A DNA stretch of 64,000 bases from Symbiodinium sp. CCMP2592 (GCA_905221615.1 CAJNDT010005833.1:194001-258000); one strand, 5' to 3'; counted from the stretch's first letter, positions 36,260-47,405 are shown. Notes: generated from the letters alone by a model not told the origin. Program-made: numbers and translations.

Positions 36260-36675
36260 ACCAAGTTGAAGTAAGTCGACCTTCAGCCCGGAAGCCCAAA
36301 CAACCCTGTCCAAGGGCAGCGTGGTGATAAAACCACGGATATTACTATTACTATAACTTTTACTATATTATTGCTATCAGCATGGAACAGAGGTACATGA
36401 ATTGAAGGGTTCACTCGTAGACAAGAAGGCGTCCGGCTCCGATGTATTTCGACCGTTTTGAATAAATCGAGGCTCACACTTCCTGTAGACCGTAAACCGT
36501 GCTGCGGCTTCTACCGAATTCCGGCAGAGGATCGGTCTGCGTACCTCTCTCACATCTCCATGAGACCAAAACCAGCAAGATAATTAACTCCAATGCCTAA
36601 TACCCGAGAACAGGATCTGATTCAGGGTTGACATGGGTTAACAACCGTAAGCAGTTGATGCCAAGCCACGGGTGC

Positions 36676-36742
36676 TGTTGCTGATACGGCGGCTGCGCAG
36701 TGGGCGGTTGCTGATGCGACGGCTGAGCATTTGGATCAGCGC
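36676..36742 (-). CDS. Q/P exon Q3 (array unit 1)
   Basis: GACACAG|, coding ADPNAQPSHQQPPTAQ and on to CAACA|GCAC. The most diverged array copy, yet the frame is kept. Confidence 0.45.
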
Positions 36743-36854
36743 CTGTGTCTCATTAGACAAAGAAATCTTCCTGCCCGGGTGGGAACTTGGCATTGGTGCT
36801 AAGGCTAGCCGTCCGAAAACTGCAACAGAAACCAACTCTGCCAATATCCCTGGC

Positions 36855-36868
36855 CTGGCTGCGCGCAC
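36855..36868 (-). CDS. CAQPG micro-exon (array unit 1)
   Basis: CTGAG|GTGCGCGCAGCCAG|GCCAGG; the intron to Q3 is 112 nt with GC-AG ends. Confidence 0.45.
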
Positions 36869-37206
36869 CTCAGAGGCGGGTATTCCTATAGTTTGGTCTA
36901 CACAGCTTAGCCACAACAGCTCTTGAAACTCCGAAGAGGCATGCGACTAGCATCTCAATCAAGAGCTCTCGATACGCATGCGGCTTCTGATCACTTGCAA
37001 ACACTTGTAGTTAACGTATGCATACGCCTACACAAGCTATCATCCGCGATCGACCGCTTACCCCAGTGAACCGGGCCGCACATTTCCGACGTCAAGAACC
37101 GTCACAACAGGAATCATGCTTATTACCAGCACTCAAAACACCGCAAAATTCGCAACGCCCAGTTAGCATGAAAAGTGCAAACCTGCACTTGCTGCACAGC
37201 AACGGC

Positions 37207-37273
37207 TGCTGCTGAAACGGCTGCTGGGCAGCTGGTGGCTGCGAATACGGCTGCTGGGCATTTGGACCAGCGC
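37207..37273 (-). CDS. Q/P exon Q4 (array unit 2)
   Basis: GAGACAG|, coding AGPNAQQPYSQPPAAQ, ending CA|GCCGTTG. The 3' boundary can slide by 3-6 nt within the CAG run. Confidence 0.5.
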
Positions 37274-37380
37274 CTGTCTCATCAAGCAAGATGTATGATT
37301 GATTGGTTGGAACTTACATTTGTTCCAAGGCTAGCCGTCCGAAAACTGCTTGAGCAAACAACTCTCCCAATACCGCTGGC

Positions 37381-37394
37381 CTGGCTGCGCGCAC
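37381..37394 (-). CDS. CAQPG micro-exon (array unit 2)
   Basis: TTGAG|GTGCGCGCAGCCAG|GCCAGC; intron of 107 nt to Q4. Confidence 0.45.
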
Positions 37395-37770
37395 CTCAAT
37401 TGCCGGGATTCCTGTTGTTCTATACAGCTTAGCCTCAACAGCTCTTGTATCTCCGGAGAGGCATGCGTCTAGAGCTCCCGATACGCATGGTGCTTCAGAT
37501 CACTTGTCGCTGACATGTGCATAGGCCTACACAATCTATCATCCATGATCGACCGTTTGCCCGCGAAAATCGGGCTGCACATTTCCAACGTGAAAAACCG
37601 TCGATAACCCTTGCTGCCGACATATCGGAATCTGATTGCAGGCACGGGGCCGGGAATACTGACAGCTACATGTACATACATGAGGTATGATACTTACTAC
37701 GAGCCCTCTAAACAGCAACTCTCTGTTAGCATTTAAGCGTGCAAACCCGCACTTGCTGCACAGCAACGGC

Positions 37771-37837
37771 TGTTGCTGAAACGGCTGCTGGGCAGTTGGT
37801 GGCTGCGAATACGGCTGCTGGGCATTTGGACCAGCGC
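37771..37837 (-). CDS. Q/P exon Q5 (array unit 3)
   Basis: GAGACAG|, coding AGPNAQQPYSQPPTAQ; one CAG is replaced by CAA (silent) relative to Q4 and Q6. Confidence 0.5.
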
Positions 37838-37944
37838 CTGTCTCATCAAGCAAGATATGTGATTGATTGGTTGGAACTTACATTTGTTCCAAGAAACGCC
37901 AACCTTAAACTGCAACAGCAAACAACTCTCCCAATACCGCTGGC

Positions 37945-37958
37945 CTGGATGCGCGCAC
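37945..37958 (-). CDS. CAHPG micro-exon (array unit 3)
   Basis: TTGAG|, 14 nt with CAT in place of CAG (Gln to His), |GCCAGC; intron of 107 nt. Confidence 0.45.
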
Positions 37959-38291
37959 CTCAATTGCCGGGATTCCGATAGCTTGATCTATACAGCCTAG
38001 CCACAAGGCAGGCGACTGACATCTCACTCAAGAGCTCTCGATGCGCACTTGTAGCTAACATATGCATACTCCTACACAGGCTATCATTATACCCCGAGAA
38101 CCGGACTGCAAATTTCCAAGGCGGAAAACCGTCGATAACCCTTGCTGCCGACATATCGGAGCCGGTTTGCAGGCAAGAGACTGGAAATACAGACCGCCAC
38201 AAACTCACGAATCAACAAACATATTTCTACAAGGACTCCACGCCCAGTTAGCATTGAACTTGCAAACCTGCACTTGCTGCACAGCAACGGC

Positions 38292-38358
38292 TGCTGCTGA
38301 AACGGCTGCTGGGCAGTTGGTGGCTGCGAGTACGGCTGCTGGGCATTTGGACCAGCGC
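38292..38358 (-). CDS. Q/P exon Q6 (array unit 4)
   Basis: GAGACAG|, coding AGPNAQQPYSQPPTAQ; the frame stays open far past the proposed donor, so a longer exon cannot be excluded. Confidence 0.5.
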
Positions 38359-38474
38359 CTGTCTCATCAGGCAATAAACGGCTCTGCTTGGCTGGAACTT
38401 GCATTGGTTCCACGTTCCAAGAAACGCCAACCTCAAACTGCAACAGCAAACAACTGTCTCCCAACGCCGCCGGC

Positions 38475-38488
38475 CTGGCTGCGCGCAC
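38475..38488 (-). CDS. CAQPG micro-exon (array unit 4)
   Basis: TTGAG|GTGCGCGCAGCCAG|GCCGGC; intron of 116 nt to Q6. Confidence 0.45.
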
Positions 38489-38848
38489 CTCAACAGCGGG
38501 GATTCCTACAAAGCTTGGTATGTGCAGCTTAGCCTCAACAGCTCTTGCAACTCCGGAGAGGAAAGGCATGCGACTGGCATCTCAATCAAGATCAATCGAT
38601 ACGCAAGCGGCTTCTGATCACTTGCAACCAATTGTAGCTAACGGATGCAGATGCCTACAGTGGTTGTGCATGATCAAGCGCAATGGACTGTGAGGACCGG
38701 CCGTACCGTTCCAATGTCGAAAACCATCGATTAGCTGGAAAACGACTTAGGGAGCCCTTAACCCGGAATAACATGAGGGATGCCGAACTCTGACACTCGC
38801 CATTCCCTCTCAATCCTTGCACACCCGCATTTGCTGCACGGCAGCGGC

Positions 38849-38918
38849 TGCTGCTGCATCGGCTGCGGCTGTTGGGCAGTTGCTGGCTGCGAGTACGGCT
38901 GCTGTGCATTTGGAGCGC
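38849..38918 (-). CDS. Q/P exon Q7 (array unit 5)
   Basis: ATGAGAG|, lead one codon shorter than in Q4-Q6, coding APNAQQPYSQPATAQQ, ending CA|GCCGCTG. Confidence 0.45.
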
Positions 38919-39134
38919 CTCTCATGAGGCACAAATATCATCATATGTCCACCCTAGGGCGCCAGTTACCTGAATAGTGGGCTACTGGGTTACATAGTAC
39001 ATAGGTTTTCGGGTTTAGGTAAACCCTAAACCCTAAAGCTAAAGAACTTCCTGTTCAGGCAACTGGAGCGGCCGGGGGTAGGGGAGATAGCTTGCAATAG
39101 CTCATGATTAGGTGCGTTTTCGGAACTTGGCCTT

Positions 39135-39226
39135 ACCCATACGCCCCAAAGTAGTTCTGTTTTGGGGTTCATATATAGAATCCTATAAGGTAGTCCCAAA
39201 AAGGAACTACTTTGGGGCCTATGGGT
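39135..39226. repeat. Hairpin element, family C (copy C5, loop inverted)
   Basis: ACCCATACGCCCCAAAGTAG and its complement; the loop is in the same orientation as C4. Confidence 0.88.
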
Positions 39227-39273
39227 ACCTCCCAAAGCGGCAAAAGCGCAATTCGCACCAGTGGTGGCCCTGC

Positions 39274-39287
39274 CTGGCTGCGCAGAC
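39274..39287 (-). CDS. CAQPG-type micro-exon (between Q8 and Q7)
   Basis: GCTGAG|, coding SAQP plus G (TGC to TCT), |GCAGGG. Confidence 0.4.
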
Positions 39288-39531
39288 CTCAGCGTGCACC
39301 AGTTGTTTCCAGACGGCCGTTGTCTTAAACGCTGGCACTGCCTGAAAAAATGGTACAGAAAGATACAATGGTTGAATAACGACAGGGATGTAGCAATCCA
39401 CAAGACGTACAACCAATGAGAAACGAAGCTGATGAAGGCCAGAGAATGAACAATGGTGATGGATGTGAAGACACAAGGACAATCCACCAGCATGTTCAGA
39501 ATGAAATAACAACCCAATGAATCGTGGCAAT

Positions 39532-39575
39532 AAGGACACCTAAATAAGGTACCCCTAATTTTCGGAAGCTCCCAG
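39532..39575. repeat. Solo right arm, family B
   Basis: AAGGTACCCCTAATTTTCGG then AAGCTCCC; no left arm. It lies 16 bp from hairpin C6. Confidence 0.6.
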
Positions 39576-39590
39576 ATCTGAACCTGCAAA

Positions 39591-39681
39591 ACCAGAGGAC
39601 CCAAAGAAGTTCCTTTTTGGGATTACCTTATAGGATTCTATATATGAACAACAAAAAGGAACTACTTTGGGGCCTTAGGGT
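39591..39681. repeat. Hairpin element, family C (copy C6)
   Basis: ACCAGAGGACCCAAAGAAGT arm, slightly diverged; right arm AACTACTTTGGGGCCTTAGGGT intact. Telomere-like sequence follows directly. Confidence 0.85.
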
Positions 39682-40062
39682 AAACCCTAAACCCTGAACC
39701 CTGCAGACGCGCAAGGTCCCCCAAACCCTAAACACTCAGGCCTTACAAACCTAAACCGTTTAGGTTTATAAGGCCTCAGTGTTTAACCGAATCCGGGCAG
39801 GAAACCGTAATCCCGGCAACTCCCGAACCCTGCTCAAAAGCCTGGCCTCAGCAATGCCTTCCTGCAATGTCGGCTTAGAGTTTGGATGGTTTAGTTATTA
39901 GGGTGTAGAGTTTAGGGTTTAAGGTTTTATAGAGCTGCTGTCTTGTAAAAGCTTTTTCAGGATTTAACACCTCAGGATGGAGGGTTTTGACACATCGTCT
40001 ACATGCGAGAAGTCAAAGGACTCTTGCTGTCGACAAAGGACCAAGAGGGTACATATACACTA

Positions 40063-40128
40063 CTATTATGGAATTAAGTCCTCAAAACCATTACAGGGAT
40101 GGTCCTTTAGGACCCAACTCCATAATGG
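40063..40128. repeat. Short inverted repeat (single copy P)
   Basis: CTATTATGGAATTAAGTCCT pairs imperfectly with AGGACCCAACTCCATAATGG. Not seen elsewhere. Confidence 0.5.
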
Positions 40129-40320
40129 CAGCGTGTAAGGACCCTTTGGGGGAGTTTAATTGGAAACAGCCTGAAAACAAACAAGGGATCCGGAACACAT
40201 GCAGTACCTGTAGAAATACCAGGAACCCGAGCATAGGGACCACCAGTTTTCGGACCTATAGTCCCATTGAACGGAACATAGGGGGCTCAATCACTTACCC
40301 AAACTATTTTGAAGGTTCCT

Positions 40321-40380
40321 GAGTATAGTTATAGTATATAATGGGCCCCACAACCCTATCCGAATTAATAATATTATTGG
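40321..40380. repeat. Partial family D element, inverted
   Basis: ATAGTATATAATGGGCCCCA and ACCCTATCCGAATTAATAAT are family D in reverse; the outer arms are missing. Confidence 0.6.
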
Positions 40381-40395
40381 CTGTAGAGCGGCGGC

Positions 40396-40462
40396 TGTTG
40401 TGGATACAGCTGCTGTGCAGCTGCCGGTGGTGGACTCGACTGGAAACCATTCGGAACGGTGC
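40396..40462 (-). CDS. Q/P exon Q8
   Basis: CAACCAG|, coding TVPNGFQSSPPPAAAQ, ending CA|GCCGCC. Confidence 0.45.
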
Positions 40463-40892
40463 CTGGTTGGGGGTGCAGGGTTTAGGGTGCAGGCCACGGC
40501 AGACATGGCAGGCGACTGAATGCTGGTGTTGCCATGCTGATGCCAAAGTACAGACTATGAATATGAAGGCATAGCCGGACTCTTCGCACTGTAGGGTTTT
40601 ACAAGCTGCATACACTTTACGTTCGGAGTTTTATATGCTATGACGTATGCTTTGGGGTTGAAGGGTTTAAGGGGCTTGGGCTTAGGAACCTTAAACCCTG
40701 TAAGTTTAGGATTTAGGGGTTCGCCGCGGTCGCAACTCCGAACAAGCTGATGCCCTGCTTGTTGAGTACTCTGGCGTCGCTCTTCCATCTATCATACCTA
40801 AGAACCGTTCAAGATAGCTCAAGCTTACCTCTTCACCTGCGAAGAAGTTTCCCAGAAACTAGAAACAACAACCCCAAAGCATGCCAGGCTGC

Positions 40893-40906
40893 CTGGTTGA
40901 GCATAC
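40893..40906 (-). CDS. CAQPG-type micro-exon (between Q9 and Q8)
   Basis: ACTGAG|, coding YAQP plus G (TGC to TAT; GCT and CAA silent changes), |GCAGCC. Confidence 0.4.
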
Positions 40907-41415
40907 CTCAGTTTCTTCGAGTGATTTAAGATTTGAGTGGCTTGATTTCGTTTGGGTTGAAGGATTTCCGATTTGGGTGGTGTGGTTGTTATATAGATTG
41001 AGCAATGAGCAACAATTGAATTAGGGTTGAGGCTGTCAGCTGTGTCTGCCTGGTGGAATTGCCTGTATCAAGGCTGGTTTGGGCTCGGCTCAGGTGCTTT
41101 GGGGAAGTGACAGAGCCCTGAACAACTTCAATCAGCATTAAGGTTAAGGATGTTGGACTCACTGCAGGGCTGCCCAGTTACCTGCATAGTTTGTTGCTGC
41201 TCCATAAACAACCCCAATGGAACAACATGGAATACGTAACTCGATGTGGCTGGGCTTCGGGAGTTTCAGAACTTCAATGAACCCGGGTCTGATAAAGGTT
41301 TTGAACTAATCGGGTCATTCCTAGACGGACCCCTAAACCCTCCGCCCTGAAACCTCAAGCCTAAAGCCTATCAGCCATAAAGCTCTAACGGATAGACTTG
41401 CTTCTGCACAGCAGC

Positions 41416-41446
41416 TGCTGTTGACAGGGCTGTTGAGCAGCGGGAC
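41416..41446 (-). CDS. Q/P exon Q9
   Basis: TGTGACAG|, short lead, coding PAAQQPCQ, ending CA|GCTGCTG. The shortest Q exon together with Q1. Confidence 0.4.
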
Positions 41447-41459
41447 CTGTCACATCAAC

Positions 41460-42180
41460 AACATGCTCTGGCATTTTAGAGGTTTGGGCTCCTAGGGTTT
41501 AGGGTATTTAATGTCAGCGTGTTTGGGCTGATTAGTGTTTCGAAGCCGTTTACGCGCCCTTTGAGTATATGTGCAAGACGCTGCGTGTGGGTAAACAAGA
41601 ACAGAGTAACAAAAGGGAGAATGACTTAGAACTACCCATATGTTTACATAAACAAAATTACTTCCAACGCAAAGGTTCACTCAAAGTTCAAGATCGATGG
41701 GGTGCTTTCAGATTACAGTAAAGTAAGCTCAGAGCACATACATCGAAGCCCTCAACAAAAAACCGACTGCGGGGCTGGGGGCTGGGGTGTAAAAACCTGG
41801 GAGTTTGTTTTTCAATCTGAGAAACGGCAAACCCCAAGCGATCATGCTTTAACACCCTGCTATATGAAATCTATGTCTTTCCTTACGTTTTGCCTGTGCT
41901 GTTACTCGTAATTATGTACGTTTTGATTTTTGATTGGTGGCCCTAGGGACCCGGATGCCCAAACGACCACTGTGCCGAAGATCAAGTGTGGCTCAGGACC
42001 AATGGCGTCACGTGAACTACATAAACATGTAAACCTAAGGTCTCAAGGGTAGCTGCCTGACACAAAATAAACCCTAAACCCTACACCCTGGCGTAGATCA
42101 CCACAGAATGATGGAGATACCACGACGACCACCAGGACCAGAATCAGGACCACCACGCCAGCACGACTACCAAGAGACCG
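41460..42180. other. Presumed intron sequence, no element recognised
   Basis: Lies between Q9 and the CAQPG block at 42617-42630. Unique sequence with a short CCCTAAACC piece at 42070-42090. Overlapping open frames on both strands (41492-41911) lack splice support. Confidence 0.4.
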
Positions 42181-42201
42181 CGGGACACTGGCAGACCCCT
42201 A

Positions 42202-42302
42202 CGGTTGATGATATAAATCCTGCATTACCCATAATAAGGAATACTTCATTATTCCCATCGTAGGGAGTCCTTAAGGTAATGCAGGATTTGTATCATCAAC
42301 CG
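42202..42302. repeat. Hairpin element, family A (copy A6)
   Basis: CGGTTGATGATATAAATCCT and its complement; loop CATAATAAGGAATACTTCATT. Confidence 0.9.
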
Positions 42303-42616
42303 TATGAAAGGATACAGAAGCCAAAACCTTTACAATGTCTCAAGAAGCTGTATAAACCTAATATGAGGCCCGAATAAATTCGGATCGTCTATCGGCAGGA
42401 CAAGGCCGTCTGGCATCGCAAAGTTGAGTGCTTCTCGACACAACAGCTTGGCCAAAATGTGCCCCCCAATGCTGTCGAGATTCAAGGGCTCGGCCACAAT
42501 GCGCAATGGTGATATTGATAATTTCTTTTATTCCTAAGGCCACAACCCCCAAAATCTCAGGCTTTAGAACACAGGTCCCTTGGTAATCTCGGCGAGGGAT
42601 CTCTCAGCCGAGGAGC

Positions 42617-42630
42617 CAGGCTGCGCGCAC
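42617..42630 (-). CDS. CAQPG micro-exon (between Q10 and Q9)
   Basis: AACGAG|, coding CAQP plus G (CCT, silent), |GCTCCT. It lies at the very edge of the minisatellite, so the acceptor is preceded by repeat sequence. Confidence 0.45.
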
Positions 42631-42639
42631 CTCGTTTAA

Positions 42640-45600
42640 ATGCTGATCTTTCTGGCTTTGGCACTGTGCCTGTACGGATCTTCCTGGAAGTCGGCACTCG
42701 GCCTTTTCTCTGATCTTGCTCGATAACTGCATTCTGCCTTTTCTGAACTTTCTGGATGTTGGCACTGATCTTTCTGGTTTCTTCTGATCTTTCTGGATAA
42801 TGGCACTCTGCCTTGGCTGATCTTTCTGGATGTTGGCACTGATCTTTTTGGTTTCTTCTGATCTTTCTTGATAATGGCACTCTGCCTTTTGTGATCTATC
42901 GTTCTGGAAGTTGGCACTGATCTTTCTGGTTTCTTCTGACCTTTCTGGACAATGGCACTCTGCCCTGGCTGATCTTTCTGGATGTTGGCACTGATCTTTC
43001 TGGTTGCTTCTGATCTTTCTGGATAATGGCACTCTGCCCTGGCTGATCTTTCTGGATGTTGGCACTGATATTTCTGGTTTCTTCTGATCTTTCTGGACAA
43101 TGGCACTCTGCCTTTTCTGATCTATCTTTCTGGATGTTGGCACTGATCTTTCTGGTTTCTTCTGATCTTTCTGGATAATGGCACTCTGCCTTTTCTGATC
43201 TATCTTTCTGGATGTTGGCACTGATCTTCCTGGATAATGGCACTCTGCCTTTTCTGATCTACCTTTCTGGATGTTGGCACTGATCTTTCTGGCTTCTTCC
43301 GATCTTTCTGGATAATGGCACTCTGCCTTTTCTGATCTATCTTTCTGGATGTTGGCACTGATCTTTCTGGTTTCTTCTGAATTTTCTGGATAATGGCACT
43401 CTGCCTTGGCTGATCTTTCTTTCTGGATGTTGGCACTGATCTTTGTGGTTTCTTCTGATCATTCTGGATAATGGCACTCTGCCTGGGCTGATCTTTCTGG
43501 ATGTTGGCACTGATCTTTCTGGTTTCTTCTGATCTTTCTGGATAATGGCACTCTGCCCTGGCTGATCTTTCTGGATGTTGGCACTGATCTTTCCGGTTTC
43601 TTCTGAATTTTCTGGATAATGGCACTCTGCCTTGGCTGATCTTTCTTTCTGGATGTTGGCACTGATCTTTCTGGTTTCTTCTGATCTTTCTGGATAATGG
43701 CACTCTGCCTTTTCTGATCTATCTTTCTGGATGTTGGCACTGATCTTTCTGGTTTCTTCTGATCTTTCTGGATAATGGCACTCTGCCCTGGCTGATCTTT
43801 CTGGATGTTGGCACTGATCTTTCTGGTTGCTTCTGATCTTTCTGGACAATGGCACTCTGCCTTTTCTGATCTATCTTTCTGGATGTTGGCACTGATCTTT
43901 CTGGTTTCTTCTGAATTTTCTGGATAATGGCACTCTGCCTTGGCTGATCTTTCTTTCTGGATGTTGGCACTGATCTTTCTGGTTTCTTCTGATCTTTCTG
44001 GATAATGGCACTCTGCCTTTTCTGATCTATCTTTCTGGATGTTGGCACTGATCTTTCTGGTTTCTTCTGATCTTTCTGGATAATGGCACTCTGCCTGGGC
44101 TGATCATTCTGGATGTTGGCACTGATCTTTGTGGTTTCTTCTGATCATTCTGGATAATGGCACTCTGCCCTGGCTGATCTTTCTGGATGTTGGCACTGAT
44201 CTTTCTGGTTTCTTCTGATCTTTCTGGATAATGGCACTCTGCCCTGGCTGATCTTTCTGGATGTTGGCACTGATCTTTCCGGTTTCTTCTGAATTTTCTG
44301 GATAATGGCACTCTGCCTTGGCTGATCTTTCTTTCTGGATGTTGGCACTGATCTTTGTGGTTTCTTCTGATCTTTCTGGATAATGGCACTCTGCCTTGGC
44401 TGATCATTCTGGATGTTGGCACTGATCTTTCTGGTTTCTTCTGATCTTTCTGGACAATGGCACTCTGCCTTGTCTGATCTATCTTCCTGGATGTTGGCAC
44501 TGATCTTTCTGGTTTGTTCTGATCATTCTGGATAATGGCACTCTGCCTTTTCTGATCTATCTTTCTGGATGTTGGCACTGATCTTTCTGGTTTCTTCTGA
44601 TCTTTCTGGACAATGGCACTCTGCCTTTTCTGATCTATCTTTCTGGATGTTGGCACTGATCTTTCTGGTTTCTTCTGAATTTTCTGGATAATGGCACTCT
44701 GCCTTGGCTGATCTTTCTTTCTGGATGTTGGCACTGATCTTTCTGGTTTCTTCTGATCTTTCTGGATAATGGCACTCTGCCTTTTCTGATCTATTTTTCT
44801 GGATGTTGGCACTGATCTTTCTGGTTTCTTCTGAATTTTCTGGATAATGGCACTCTGCCTTGGCTGATCTTTCTTTCTGGATGTTGGCACTGATCTTTGT
44901 GGTTTCTTCTGATCTTTCTGGATAATGGCACTCTGCCTTTTCTGATCTATCTTTCTGGATGTTGGCACTGATCTTTCTGGTTTCTTCTGAATTTTCTGGA
45001 TAATGGCACTCTGCCCTGGCTGATCTTTCTGGATGTTGGCACTGATCTTTCTGGTTTCTTCTGATCTTTCCGGATAATGGCACTCTGCCTTGTCTGATCT
45101 ATCTTTCTGGATGTTGGCACTGATCTTTCTGGTTTCTTCTGATCTTTCTGGATAATGGCACTCTGCCCTGGCTGATCTTTCTGGATGTTGGCACTGATCT
45201 TTCTGGTTGCTTCTGATCTTTCTGGACAATGGCACTCTGCCCTGGCTGATCTTTCTGGATGTTGGCACTGATCTTTCTGGTTTCTTCTGATCTTTCTGGA
45301 CAATGGCACTCTGCCTTGTCTGATCTATCTTTCTGGATGTTGGCACTGATCTTTCTGGTTCCTTCTGGTTTTACTGGATAATGGCACTCTGCCTGGGCTG
45401 ATCTCTCTGGATGTTGGCGCTGATCTTTCTGGTTTCTTCTGATGTTTCTGGACAATGGCACTCTGCCTTATCTGATCTATCTTTCTGGATGTTGGCACTG
45501 ATCTTTCTGATTTCTTCTGATCTTTCTGGACAATGGCACTCTGCCTTTTCTGATCTATCTTCTGGATGTTGGCACTGATCTTTCTTGTTTCTTCTGATCT

Positions 45601-45720
45601 TTCTGGATGTTGGCACTCTTTACTGACCTTTCTGGCTTCTTTCTGATCTTTCTCCATAATGGCACTCTGGCTTTTCTGATGTTTCTGGATGTTGGCACTC
45701 TGCCTTTGCTGATCTTTCTG
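42640..45720. repeat. Minisatellite of 74- and 78-bp units (about 40 copies)
   Basis: The anchor AATGGCACTCTGCC recurs at 42799, 42873, 42951, 43025, 43099, 43177 and onward. Units share TTCTGGATGTTGGCACTGATC and TTTCTGGTTTCTTCTGATC; the four-base difference is CTAT or TTCT inserted in the GATC(TAT)CTTTC joint. Edges are degenerate. On the minus strand all three frames are open for hundreds of codons because 74 is not a multiple of three and no frame holds a stop. I treat it as repeat DNA in an intron. Confidence 0.95.
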
Positions 45721-45724
45721 GATA

Positions 45725-46090
45725 CTCCTACTCAGCCCGGATTGGTCTTTGCTTTACGGTTCAAGGGTTTGGGCCGGAAATTTAGGCTTCAGGGAGCCTG
45801 TCTCAGTCTGGGGATGTCTTTGCTTCAGGGTCCATGTGAGAGTCCAGGTACCTGTGTAGTACATGTAGTACTTAGGCCTCAGAGTGTCTGTTTAGTAGCC
45901 CCTCTAGGGATCCTGACCCAGGTAAAATCGCCATAGAACCGTTATAGAACCCTTCTTGAACTTTTGTAGAAGGCTGACAGGAACCGGGGCACCTAGAATA
46001 CAGTTTGCAGGTACATGGTGGTATACTAGTAACAAGGAATGCCAAACCATAAAAGCTGCAAGTATCCATTTAACTAGGCTTCTATACATA
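45725..46090. other. Stretch without a supportable gene
   Basis: Unique sequence to the right of the minisatellite, with a repeated GTAGTACATGTAGTACTTAG; no exon boundaries. Confidence 0.4.
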
Positions 46091-46092
46091 TG

Positions 46093-46093
<1 letters not shown>

Positions 46094-46136
<43 letters not shown>

Positions 46137-46275
46137 CTAAACATACATATGATATTTGTACACATATACATATATAAAAATACACACATACGTACATACA
46201 TACATATATATATATATACATGTGTACACACATATATATATATATATATTTATTTATTTATTTATTTATTTATAT
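46094..46275. repeat. TA microsatellite with ATTT tail
   Basis: (TA)n at 46096-46133, ATAC/TA mix to 46250, (ATTT)n at 46248-46272. Confidence 0.95.
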
Positions 46276-46361
46276 TACAAGGACTCGGATGGCAGTGCTT
46301 GTGGAAGCATGGGATGGCCAAGCCTTCCCCTGTTCGGTTTAGGGTGTACAGGGTTTACGAG

Positions 46362-46524
46362 TTGGGAGGAGATTCGGAGCGGTCTCACTGCCGATATCGT
46401 CGGGTTTTGGGGCTTCAACTTGCAGAACTTTTCGAGGTTTTACGGTGGGGGCCTTTGTGCCAGCAGGCAACACAAAAGCAGCACATGTCCGAAGATAAAG
46501 TGCGCTCCTGTCGGCTGATTGTCG
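46362..46524 (+). other. Possible exon, plus strand, upstream of 46579
   Basis: An open block coding for example GLQLAELFEVLRWGPLC and MSEDKVRSCRLIVE can end at GAA|GTGCGA in phase 0, fitting the next acceptor at 46579. Its start is not resolved. Confidence 0.3.
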
Positions 46525-46544
46525 AAGTGCGAACCTTCATCCCG

Positions 46545-46602
46545 TCTCCATTGTAGTTGCTTTTTTCTTGCCTTACAGGATCCTATATTAAAATTGTCAA
46601 AC
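46545..46602. repeat. Solo left arm, family G (copy G3)
   Basis: TCTCCATTGTAGTTGCTTTTTT matches the left arm of family G, with family-like GGATCCTATATTAAAATTG beyond. It supplies the pyrimidine tract and CAG of the acceptor at 46578. Confidence 0.6.
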
Positions 46603-46746
46603 ATTACAGGAGCGACAATAGCGGCTAAAGGTAATGCTCTACTTCAGATGTGCGAGGACTCAACCTCAGTTGCCACGCTTGCAGCCGAACTACGCGCCCA
46701 GTGCTACGACATGCAAAGCTTGCCGGCTGTAGGAATCAAGGACGCG
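46579..46746 (+). CDS. Candidate exon of an unidentified gene, plus strand
   Basis: TTTTTTCTTGCCTTACAG| is a very strong acceptor and GACGCG|GTGAGT a strong donor. The 168 nt between are open in phase 0 and code DPILKLSNITGATIAAKG, then CEDSTSVATLAAELRAQC, an ordinary-looking helical protein. Hairpin C7 lies 48 bp into the following intron. The family is not recognised. Confidence 0.5.
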
Positions 46747-46793
46747 GTGAGTCGGACTCGGTGACTCGGTGATGCTTCAAAGCAAACCAACTT

Positions 46794-46883
46794 CCCCAGA
46801 GGCCCCAGAGCAGTTCCTTTTGGGATTACCTTATAGGATCCTACATATGAACCCTAAAAAGGAACCACTTTCGGCCTTAGGGT
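46794..46883. repeat. Hairpin element, family C (copy C7)
   Basis: CCAGAGGCCCCAGAGCAGTT and diverged right arm GAACCACTTTCGGCCTTAGG. It lies in the presumed intron after the exon 46579-46746. Confidence 0.82.
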
Positions 46884-47092
46884 ACTTGCAAGTTACCCTG
46901 TTTGTATACCGGCTCAAGCTCTGCAGGTTAGTTCCCTGATCTTCCATACCCAGTGGGAATGTATCCCTTCCAAACCAGCCTAGTGTTCAACCACACCGAG
47001 GCTCAGTTGGAGGCATCATCATCATAAAACTGAAATGATACCGACATCTCAAATCGTGCCAACAAGTCTTCCTGCTTCAGAGCTGCGGCAGC

Positions 47093-47156
47093 TGCTGGTA
47101 CTGCTGCGGAGCAGGAACTTGCTGGTGACACGGCTGCTGGGCGGCAGGAGCAGCGC
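47093..47156 (-). CDS. Q/P exon Q10
   Basis: GAGACCAG|, coding AAPAAQQPCHQQVPAP, ending CA|GCTGCC. The frame is also open upstream of the acceptor (ELEEWVFPSSLGDFYDAD, to about 47304), so this exon may be longer. Confidence 0.45.
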
Positions 47157-47371
47157 CTGGTCTCACAGCAACTGATCGACTGAATGTAAAACTCACCGAC
47201 ATGATCGGCTCGCAGACTGGAGGATCTGCATCATAAAAATCTCCCAAGCTGGATGGAAACACCCACTCTTCGAGTTCTGAGATATTGCAGGGACACCGGG
47301 GCATTGCGCCCGCTGCGACGGCAACGAAACACGGATGAGATGGCGCTGGAGCCAGCTAGGAAGGAAAGGAG

Positions 47372-47405
47372 AATTATATATATATATATATATGTATATA
47401 CAAAG
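47372..47405. repeat. Short TA microsatellite
   Basis: (TA)n with one GTATATAC break. Confidence 0.9.

Larger units (their letters stand above)
36650..38950. repeat. Tandem array of five 0.52-0.56-kb units
   Basis: The anchor CATTTGGA lies at 36728, 37259, 37823, 38344 and 38907 (steps of 531, 564, 521 and 563). Each unit has a Q/P exon, four have a CAQPG micro-exon about 110 nt upstream of it on the minus strand, and most share GCCGACATATCGGA-like and CTCTCGATACGC-like spacer text. Units differ by many substitutions and indels, mostly outside the exon blocks. Confidence 0.85.

Noticed and set aside
42604..45657. Long open frames over the minisatellite as a large repeat protein gene
   Set aside because: All three minus-strand frames are open and the unit length rotates the frame, so openness is explained by composition. 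No start or splice evidence selects one frame.
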